This document shows, piece by piece, positions 58,092-64,000 of a DNA stretch of 64,000 bases. Under the pieces are notes generated by a model. The model did no database searches. It saw only the letters and a list, made by a program, of their open reading frames with translations, and was not told the DNA's origin. Position numbers and translations under genes: made by a program. The DNA lies in the NCBI RefSeq assembly GCF_002217405.1, contig NZ_MUHE01000030.1:62001-126000 (forward strand), read 5' to 3'. Within the stretch, counting starts at the first letter, position 1. Every line of letters begins with the position of its first letter. This DNA is from Flavobacterium psychrophilum DSM 3660 = ATCC 49418. GTDB taxonomy: Bacteria > Bacteroidota > Bacteroidia > Flavobacteriales > Flavobacteriaceae.

Positions 58092-58503
58092 ATATGTGGT
58101 AAGCCAGTTGGTCTTTGGTGGTTTATGTGTCTGGTTTTTAGTTTTTTATTTTTAATATGTTGTTTTTTTTATGATTTTTTTCAACAGAAAGTTTAACTCA
58201 GCAATATGTGTAAATAGTTAATTGTATTCTTATTAGAAAATAATAATAATCTTGTTATTTGCTATCTAATTATCTACTTATAGTCTTTTTTCATGGCTTA
58301 GTTAATACCTAGTTTGTTCTTTAAATTATGTTTTTTGACCTAAATTCAGGATATATTAAATCCTTTTTTGAAACATCTCTATTGCTCTTTATGGCGTATA
58401 AATGTTTAATGCGAAATGATTATTTGTAAACACGATTTGTAAAAACTTGCTTCTTTAGCGAATAAAAGCTTTACGCTAACTGGTTCCTAAAAACCAATAA
58501 AAT

Positions 58504-58552
58504 GTTATTATTTATTTTTTAATTATATCTTATTGAAAAAATAAATAATAAC
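58504..58552. repeat. 17-bp perfect inverted repeat upstream of the T9SS cargo gene
   Basis: Arms 58504-58520 and 58536-58552 are exact reverse complements with a 15-nt loop. It lies about 60 bp upstream of the promoter element of the + gene, in a divergent region where a terminator is not expected. Confidence 0.75.
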
Positions 58553-58611
58553 AAAATCGTTCTATTTTTTTGCGAATGTAATATTAATTTAGATTAAATA
58601 AAAATAAATAA

Positions 58612-58619
58612 TATATTTG
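58612..58619 (+). promoter_or_regulatory. Candidate -7 element for the T9SS cargo gene
   Basis: TATATTTG fits TAnnTTTG and lies 27 bp before the ATG at 58647. Confidence 0.5.
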
Positions 58620-58646
58620 CATGATTAATTATTTAAACCTTATACC

Positions 58647-59552
58647 ATGAAAAATATTTATTTTTTAATTTTATCTCTTAATTTTTTTAATGCTTTTTCT
58701 CAAACAGAAGTAAACGTTATGGGTATTCCAATTTGTGGCACTTCAATTTCAAGTTCTGTTCCTGCTAATTATGATGGGTTTGCAGGATACAAAAGTTGGG
58801 CAGGTATGATTTACAATTCGAGTTCAATAAATCAGACAGGCTTAATTAAAAGCATCAGTTTTGCAGTAGATTGTACTTCTTATGCCTGTAACTTTCTTAC
58901 GGCTAGTAATCAAAAAATATATATAGCCGAAGTAAATTACAGCTCTTTTGCAAGCAATACTAAGCCAGATTTGTCTTCGTTTACCAAGGTTTTTGAGGGC
59001 GATATTACTTGGTCTAGAGGTGGCTATGCTGGTGGGCCTGTATGGCATACAATAAATTTAAGCACGCCTTTTAATTATACTGGCACAAAAAATTTACTTA
59101 TTTATTTCGAGAATAGTAATAATGGTGTTTTAGGGGGGGTTAGTTGCGGTACTAAACCTCTGTTCTTGGTCGAATCTGCTAGTGAGAGAGCGAGTCTTTA
59201 CAGTAATTTTAATACAGTTCCTAGCACTACAGGTAGATATTCTAATCAAGTTCCTTATTTAAAATTAACATTTAAAAATAATCTTTCTACAAAGATATTT
59301 GATTCAAATGATGGGTTTGTAATGTTTATTGACAATAATAATAGCATGAATATATCAATTAATAGTCTTATAGCCTCAAATGCCTCACTAATAATTTCAG
59401 CGATGACTGGTCAAGTTCTGGTTGAGAAAGTATTTTTTATGCAGGAGGGTAAAAATGATATTGTCTTATCAAATGCCTTGGCTAAAGGGTTTTATGTCGC
59501 TCAAATTAAAATTGGTGATAAAACAACTACCGCTAAGTTTTATATTGATTAA
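58647..59552 (+). CDS. Secreted protein with type IX secretion C-terminal domain
   Basis: 301 aa. It begins with a signal peptide (MKNIYFLILSLNFFNAFSQ). The body of about 200 residues has IPICGTSISSSVPANYDGF, ITWSRGGYAGGPVWHTINLS and KNLLIYFENSNNG, a beta-rich region of unknown role. The last 80 residues match the T9SS type A sorting domain: MTGQVLVEKVFF, GKNDIVLSNALAKGFYVAQI and the final TTTAKFYID. So it should pass the outer membrane by the por/gld system and be released or attached to the surface. It has its own promoter and no operon partner. Confidence 0.75.
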   Translation: MKNIYFLILSLNFFNAFSQTEVNVMGIPICGTSISSSVPANYDGFAGYKSWAGMIYNSSSINQTGLIKSISFAVDCTSYACNFLTASNQKIYIAEVNYSSFASNTKPDLSSFTKVFEGDITWSRGGYAGGPVWHTINLSTPFNYTGTKNLLIYFENSNNGVLGGVSCGTKPLFLVESASERASLYSNFNTVPSTTGRYSNQVPYLKLTFKNNLSTKIFDSNDGFVMFIDNNNSMNISINSLIASNASLIISAMTGQVLVEKVFFMQEGKNDIVLSNALAKGFYVAQIKIGDKTTTAKFYID

Positions 59553-59597
59553 CTAAGTTCCTATTTGCGCAGCTTAAAAAAGTTGTCTTAATTTATC

Positions 59598-59653
59598 TAA
59601 TTCGTGGCCGAAAGTATAACATAGCACAAGCTACAAACAGTGGCAAATTGTGT
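59598..59653 (+). repeat. 56-bp direct repeat, copy 2
   Basis: Same orientation as 56650-56705, with 5 differences in 56 positions. The two copies bracket the lipoprotein, beta-barrel and T9SS cargo genes. Confidence 0.8.
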
Positions 59654-59693
59654 TTTTTTATTCCAGTAAATTAAAACTCAAAAGGCCATTTTT

Positions 59694-59790
59694 TTTTGCC
59701 ACAGATTTAAAATATTTTCACAGATTAATGAAATGTAGATTCAAAATTTACTGCAAAAATCTGCAAAAATCTTTTAAATCTGTGGCAAAA
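59694..59790. repeat. Inverted repeat with 19-bp arms and 59-nt loop
   Basis: Arms 59694-59712 (TTTTGCCACAGATTTAAAA) and 59772-59790 are exact reverse complements. The loop holds further partial copies (CACAGATT, AAATCTGC), so it looks like a compact dispersed element rather than a simple terminator. Confidence 0.75.
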
Positions 59791-60062
59791 CTATTATTGT
59801 TACTAGTGACCGATAGGTATATAACCAAACAGAGATAAAAAAAGCGTTAGACAACCCAATTCTTGGCACAAAGCTATGTTATACATTTTCCTCATCTTTT
59901 ATTAAATTCACAAATACTATGTTGCTATCGAGTTAAAAATAAAAATAAAAGAGTTAATTTGCATTCAATGAGTTGTTAAGGAATATTTTACCGTGGTTTT
60001 ACAATCGAGTAAAAATATTAAAGATTATGGCTTCAATTTCTTTTCAGTTGGTTAAACTTTGT

Positions 60063-60070
60063 TATATTTG
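60063..60070 (+). promoter_or_regulatory. Candidate -7 element for the ABC exporter operon
   Basis: TATATTTG fits TAnnTTTG, 58 bp before the ATG at 60129. Confidence 0.45.
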
Positions 60071-60128
60071 ACTGGGTATTTTACTTTTAAATATGCTTTT
60101 TTTGAATATGAATTTAGTATTTTGATTG

Positions 60129-60986
60129 ATGAAAGAATATAAAGAAACAGCAGAAGCGTGGGATTCGGTAATACAATCTCAGACAGCTCTTTTTGATTTG
60201 AGACTGAAGGAACTCTGGCATTATCGCGATTTGTTAATCTTGTTTGTGCGTCGTGATTTTGTAACAGTTTATAAACAAACCATTTTGGGCCCGCTTTGGT
60301 TTTTTATACAACCTATATTAACCACTATTACGTTTACTATTATTTTTGGAAATGTAGCCCAATTATCTACAGATGGTGCGCCAAAAGTAGTTTTTTATAT
60401 GGCAGGAATTATCTTATGGAATTATTTTTCAACTTGTTTAACCTCAGTAGCTGGCGTTTTTAATGCCAATGCAGGGATTTTTGGAAAAGTTTATTTCCCT
60501 AGATTAATCATGCCACTCACTATTGTAATCTCTAATTTAATGAAATTTGGGGTTCAGTTTGTTTTGTTTCTAGTATTTGTTTCTTATTTTTATTACCAAG
60601 GTCAAATTTTACCTAATCTCTGGATCTTGTGTACACCTCTTGTTGTCTTTCTTATGGCTGTTATTTCTATGGGAACGGGGTTAATCTTATCGGCAATGAC
60701 AACAAAATACAAAGATTTAAACCAGTTAATATCCTTTGGCGTTCAACTGTTTATGTATGCTACACCGGTTATTTATCCGAGTTCTTCTATACCTAAAAAT
60801 TATCAATGGATTACCCATTTAAATCCATTAAGTAGCTTGTTCGATTATATGCGCTATGCGTATTTAGGCGTTGGAAAATTTGATTTTACAGCATTACTTT
60901 TCCCAACTTGTTTCTCTGTAGTTATTTTAGCCTTCGGAGTTATAGTATTTAACAAAGTGCAAAAAACATTTATGGACACGGTGTAG
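60129..60986 (+). CDS. wzm: Polysaccharide ABC transporter permease, Wzm-like
   Basis: 285-aa inner-membrane protein of the ABC-2 type with six TM helices. It has VRRDFVTVYKQTILGPLWFFIQP at the N-terminal interface helix and TM1, and YATPVIYPSSSIPKNYQWITHLNPLSSLFDYMRYA, shown in part, near the end, both typical of O-antigen exporters. Start at ATG 60129; the TTG just before it (60126) is less likely. Paired with the ATPase 19 bp downstream. Confidence 0.87.
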   Translation: MKEYKETAEAWDSVIQSQTALFDLRLKELWHYRDLLILFVRRDFVTVYKQTILGPLWFFIQPILTTITFTIIFGNVAQLSTDGAPKVVFYMAGIILWNYFSTCLTSVAGVFNANAGIFGKVYFPRLIMPLTIVISNLMKFGVQFVLFLVFVSYFYYQGQILPNLWILCTPLVVFLMAVISMGTGLILSAMTTKYKDLNQLISFGVQLFMYATPVIYPSSSIPKNYQWITHLNPLSSLFDYMRYAYLGVGKFDFTALLFPTCFSVVILAFGVIVFNKVQKTFMDTV

Positions 60987-61005
60987 GTATTTAGTAAAAA
61001 AAAAC

Positions 61006-62265
61006 ATGAGTAAAACAATAATAAAAGCAGAAGATATATCCAAACAGTACCGACTAGGTTTGGTAGGTACTGGAACACTAAAAGACGATATAAAGCGTTG
61101 GTGGCATAACATACGAGGAAAAGAAGATCCTTTTTTAAAAATTGGTCAAGCAAATAATCGTGCAACCAAAGGCGAAAGTGATTATGTATGGTCGTTACAA
61201 GATATTAATTTCGAAATTAATCAGGGAGATTCTGTAGGTATTATTGGAAGAAATGGCGCAGGAAAGAGTACTCTTTTAAAAATATTAAGCCAAGTAACAC
61301 AGCCTACAACCGGAAAAATTTATACCAAAGGACGTATTGCTTCATTATTAGAGGTAGGAACAGGATTTCATCCAGAACTAACGGGGCGGGAAAATATTTT
61401 CTTGAACGGCGCTATTTTAGGAATGCGCAAACATGAAATAGCTAGAAAATTAGACGAAATTATTGCTTTTTCAGGAGTCGAAAGATATATCGATACACCT
61501 GTAAAACGCTATTCCTCTGGGATGTATGTTCGATTGGCTTTTGCCGTAGCCGCACATTTAGAATCTGAAATTTTAATTATCGACGAAGTCTTAGCCGTTG
61601 GCGATGCCGATTTTCAAAAAAAATGTCTAGGCAAAATGAACCAGGTGAGCAAAGGCGAAGGAAGAACAGTCTTGTTTGTAAGTCATAATATGGCAGCCGT
61701 TGAAGCACTTTGTAATACCGCAATAACATTAAAAAATGGTCGTTTAATTGATTCTGGAAATCCGTCTAAATTGATTAAAAATTATTTAATAGAAAATTCA
61801 AACACTAATAGAAAAATTCGTTTTTCAAACATAGAAGAAGCCATTGGTAATAACGCTATAAAAATTTTAAGTGCCAGTGTAAATAATGCTTCAAGTAACA
61901 ACACAGACGATATTATCGATTTGTCATCTGACATTGAAATTACTTTTGAACTGCTTAACTTAACTAATAATCCAGAAATTTCTATCGGTTTTGATTTAAA
62001 AACAACCCGAGGAGAAATCCTTTTTGGAAGCGGTCGTGTTATTTCATGCCCAAATCATAAAAACACAACAGTTACCTGCCAAATTCCAGGAAATTTACTA
62101 AATGATGATACCTATCAAATCTTATTATATGTACACACAAAAGCAATGGGTTTACTTTTTATGAAAGATGAAATTTTGTCCTTCGAAATTAAGGATGCCA
62201 AACGTGAAGAAGGCTATTTAGGAAAAGTAAATGGATTTATAAGACCAACTTTAACTTGGAAATAA
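61006..62265 (+). CDS. wzt: Polysaccharide ABC transporter ATPase, Wzt-like
   Basis: 419 aa. The ATPase domain has Walker A GRNGAGKSTLLK (about 82-93), signature YSSGMYVRLAFAVA (about 169) and Walker B ILIIDEVLAVGDADF (about 190), with the H-loop in VSHNMAAVE. Residues from about 265 form a Wzt-type C-terminal beta-sandwich (ITFELLNLTNNPEISIGFDL, NLLNDDTYQILLYVH) that may recognise the end modification of the glycan. This suggests chain-terminus-gated export. Confidence 0.88.
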   Translation: MSKTIIKAEDISKQYRLGLVGTGTLKDDIKRWWHNIRGKEDPFLKIGQANNRATKGESDYVWSLQDINFEINQGDSVGIIGRNGAGKSTLLKILSQVTQPTTGKIYTKGRIASLLEVGTGFHPELTGRENIFLNGAILGMRKHEIARKLDEIIAFSGVERYIDTPVKRYSSGMYVRLAFAVAAHLESEILIIDEVLAVGDADFQKKCLGKMNQVSKGEGRTVLFVSHNMAAVEALCNTAITLKNGRLIDSGNPSKLIKNYLIENSNTNRKIRFSNIEEAIGNNAIKILSASVNNASSNNTDDIIDLSSDIEITFELLNLTNNPEISIGFDLKTTRGEILFGSGRVISCPNHKNTTVTCQIPGNLLNDDTYQILLYVHTKAMGLLFMKDEILSFEIKDAKREEGYLGKVNGFIRPTLTWK

Positions 62266-62268
62266 TAA

Positions 62269-62955
62269 ATGAAAAAAATCGCAATTTTACAATCCAATTA
62301 TATTCCATGGAAAGGTTACTTCGACTTAATTGCATCTGTCGATGAATTTATTATTTATGACGAAATGCAATATACTAAGAATGATTGGAGAAATAGAAAT
62401 AAAATAAAAACTAAAAATGGTATCGAATGGATAACCATTCCCGTAAAAGTAACTAGTATCTCGCAAAAAATTAATGAAACCCTAATTTTTGATAAAAAAT
62501 GGTTTAAAAAACACCAAGCAACATTACAAACTAATTATGCCAAAGCAAAATGTTTTAATGAAACTAAAGATATTATTTTCGGGTTGTATAAACAAGCCCA
62601 AAGCAAAGATAAATTATCCGAAATAAATCAAATTTTCATAAAAGGCATCTGTGATTTTTTAGATATTAAAACAAAAATTAGCGTATCTTCAGACTATAAT
62701 TTGATAGCAGGAAAAACAGAACGATTGGTAGATTTGTGTAGGCAAACAAACGCTACAAATTATTTATCTGGACCTTCGGCAAGAGATTATATAGATGAAA
62801 GCCTTTTTAAAGAAAAAAATATTATTTTAGAATGGATGAATTACGCAGATTATAAAGAATATAAGCAACCAAACCTTCCTTTCGAACACGGGGTTTCTAT
62901 ACTCGATTTAATTTTTAATGAAGGAAAAAACGCTCGTAGTTTTTTAAAATACTAA
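62269..62955 (+). CDS. WbqC-family protein
   Basis: 228-aa protein with the WbqC family layout: IAILQSNYIPWKGYFDLI at the N-terminus, DEMQYTKNDWRNRNKIK, WITIPVKV, and NYLSGPSARDYID toward the end. Found in polysaccharide loci near amino-sugar genes; its biochemical role is not settled. 3 bp after wzt and 4 bp before the acetyltransferase gene, so in the same operon. Confidence 0.82.
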   Translation: MKKIAILQSNYIPWKGYFDLIASVDEFIIYDEMQYTKNDWRNRNKIKTKNGIEWITIPVKVTSISQKINETLIFDKKWFKKHQATLQTNYAKAKCFNETKDIIFGLYKQAQSKDKLSEINQIFIKGICDFLDIKTKISVSSDYNLIAGKTERLVDLCRQTNATNYLSGPSARDYIDESLFKEKNIILEWMNYADYKEYKQPNLPFEHGVSILDLIFNEGKNARSFLKY

Positions 62956-62959
62956 CACA

Positions 62960-63589
62960 ATGAAAACACTAGCAATAATTGGTTCAGGTACTTTGGGATT
63001 GCAAATGGCTCATTATGCAATTGCTGATAAACATTATGATAAAGTTGTTTTTATTGATGATTTTGCCACCGAAAAAGAAAAAAACGGTTATCCAATTATT
63101 GGAAAAACTACTGAGGTCGAAAAATTATACAAACAAGGTTTTCTAGAGGAACTTATCATAGGAATTGGTTACAAACATTTAGAGGTTAAAAAAGAATTAT
63201 ATGATTTTTTTTTAGGCAAAATTCCTTTCGGAAAAATCATACACTCTTCTTGTTGGGTAGATCCAACTTCAGTTATAGAAGAGGGCTGTTTTATTTATCC
63301 TTGCTGTGTTCTTGATGCAAATGTAATTATAAAAGCCAATACAATCTTAAATTTAAATTGTACTATAGCACACGATACAGTTATTGGAAATCATTCTTTT
63401 TTATCACCAAGAATAGCCGTAGCTGGTTTTGTAACAATAGGAGAACTTTGTTTTTTAGGTATTAATGCTACCATTATTGATAACATTAATATCGCAAAAC
63501 AAACCCAAATAGGTGGCGGAGCAGTTGTAATACAATCCATAAAAAAAAACGGATTATATGTAGGTAATCCAGCAAAATTTATACGATAA
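62960..63589 (+). CDS. NeuD/PglD-like sugar acetyltransferase
   Basis: 209 aa. The N-terminal PglD-type Rossmann domain (LAIIGSGTLGLQMAHYA) binds the UDP or dTDP sugar. The C-terminal hexapeptide left-handed beta-helix (SVIEEGCFIYPCCVLDA, NCTIAHDTVIGNHSFLSP) has the catalytic-type His in IAHDT and ends YVGNPAKFIR. It overlaps the following aminotransferase start by one base (TAATG), so it probably N-acetylates that enzyme's product. Confidence 0.83.
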   Translation: MKTLAIIGSGTLGLQMAHYAIADKHYDKVVFIDDFATEKEKNGYPIIGKTTEVEKLYKQGFLEELIIGIGYKHLEVKKELYDFFLGKIPFGKIIHSSCWVDPTSVIEEGCFIYPCCVLDANVIIKANTILNLNCTIAHDTVIGNHSFLSPRIAVAGFVTIGELCFLGINATIIDNINIAKQTQIGGGAVVIQSIKKNGLYVGNPAKFIR

Positions 63590-64000
63590 TGATACCATTT
63601 AACAAACCTTTTTTAACGGGTAAGGAAACTATTTATATTGAGCAAGCTGTTCAATCTGGAAAATTATCAGGTAATGGAAATTTTACCCAAAAATGCCAAC
63701 AATTTTTTGAAGACAAATACAAATTCAAGAAGTGTTTGCTAACTACCTCCTGTACAGATGCGCTAGAAATGTGTGCCATGCTTATAAATTGTAACCAAGA
63801 TGACGAAATTATTGTGCCATCTTATACTTTTGTGTCTTCTGCATTGGCTTTTGTTCGTCAAGGGGCTAAGATAATTTTTGCCGATTCGCAGGATAATAAT
63901 CCTAATATAGATGCAAATAAGATAGAACACTTAATTACACCTAAAACAAAAGCAATTGTAGTGGTACATTATGCAGGAATTGCAGCTGATATGGATAAAA
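63589..64000 (+). CDS. DegT-family sugar aminotransferase, WecE-like, 3'-truncated by the window edge
   Basis: The first 137 codons of a gene starting MIPFNKPFLTGKETIYIEQA. SGNGNFTQKCQQFFEDKY, TTSCTDALEMCA and VPSYTFVSSALAFVRQGA match the N-terminal part of WecE/RffA (dTDP-4-dehydro-6-deoxy-D-glucose transaminase). The PLP lysine lies beyond the window. This would connect to rfbA/rfbB 29 kb upstream to give dTDP-Fuc4N, with the preceding acetyltransferase giving the Fuc4NAc-type sugar. Confidence 0.8.
   Translation, partial: MIPFNKPFLTGKETIYIEQAVQSGKLSGNGNFTQKCQQFFEDKYKFKKCLLTTSCTDALEMCAMLINCNQDDEIIVPSYTFVSSALAFVRQGAKIIFADSQDNNPNIDANKIEHLITPKTKAIVVVHYAGIAADMDK

Larger units (their letters stand above)
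58049..58646. other. 598-bp divergent intergenic region
   Basis: It lies between the minus-strand lipoprotein gene and the plus-strand T9SS cargo gene. It contains the leader hairpin at 58069-58091, a strong 17-bp hairpin at 58504-58552 and the promoter element at 58612-58619. No coding frame is credible and no clear minus-strand promoter was found. Confidence 0.6.
59553..60128. other. 576-bp intergenic region
   Basis: It carries copy 2 of the 56-bp direct repeat (59598-59653), the long inverted repeat at 59694-59790 and the promoter element at 60063-60070. A 62-aa frame at 59650-59838 runs through both repeats and is not considered a gene. Confidence 0.65.

Noticed and set aside
59650-59838. 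62-codon frame downstream of the T9SS cargo gene
   Set aside because: It runs through the direct repeat end and the 19-bp inverted repeat; coding is unlikely.

Overview
The window reads as a chromosomal segment of a Bacteroidota organism, most likely a Flavobacterium or close relative (inference from gene content and style, not from a database match). Supporting signs are the AT-rich DNA, almost no Shine-Dalgarno sequences before starts, repeated use of the Bacteroidota -7 promoter element TAnnTTTG, a secreted protein with a type IX secretion (T9SS) C-terminal signal, zinc-free forms of S14 and L36, and secY followed directly by infA and rpmJ.

Layout. (1) 1-16.1 kb: the 3' part of fusA, then one unbroken S10-spc-alpha ribosomal super-operon from rpsJ to rplQ with secY, infA and rpoA inside it. 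The only sizeable gaps carry a perfect 17-bp inverted repeat (rpsJ/rplC) and a 15-bp hairpin (rpsN/rpsH). (2) 16.4-26.7 kb: housekeeping genes: carA, eno, citrate synthase, two arginine-deiminase-fold hydrolases split by a decayed four-helix-bundle gene, a MarC-family membrane protein, a CoA-binding protein, a sodium/solute symporter and recR. Three diverged copies of a roughly 125-145 bp repeat with a hairpin core sit at transcription-unit ends here. (3) 26.8-56.3 kb: a large surface-polysaccharide locus bracketed by two complete Wza/Wzc export pairs. Between them are nucleotide-sugar genes (UDP-GlcNAc 4-epimerase, UDP-HexNAc and UDP-Glc 6-dehydrogenases, rfbB, rfbA, a 4,6-dehydratase, three DegT-family aminotransferase homologues, a hexapeptide acyltransferase), a Wzx flippase, an EpsG-type Wzy polymerase, three GT2 glycosyltransferases, a WbpV-like reductase, a WbpL/WecA-like initiating transferase and a WbpM-like dehydratase. 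A PHP-type tyrosine phosphatase faces the second Wzc. (4) 56.3-60.1 kb: a looser island with a lipoprotein/beta-barrel pair and a T9SS cargo protein, bracketed by a 56-bp direct repeat. (5) 60.1-64 kb: the start of a second polysaccharide locus of ABC-transporter type (Wzm/Wzt, a WbqC-like protein, a NeuD/PglD-like acetyltransferase, a WecE-like aminotransferase cut by the window end).

How it fits together: nucleotide sugars made by the central genes are used by the initiating transferase and the GT2 enzymes to build a lipid-linked repeat unit, which Wzx flips and Wzy polymerises. Wza/Wzc export the chain and regulate its length, and the phosphatase probably resets Wzc. Downstream, Wzm/Wzt would export a different chain. 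The points most worth checking are a DegT-family protein that has lost its PLP lysine (R181), a chimeric gene joining the first third of a flippase to a GNAT domain, the gene-poor kilobase at 45.9-46.9 kb, and several families of dispersed inverted repeats.
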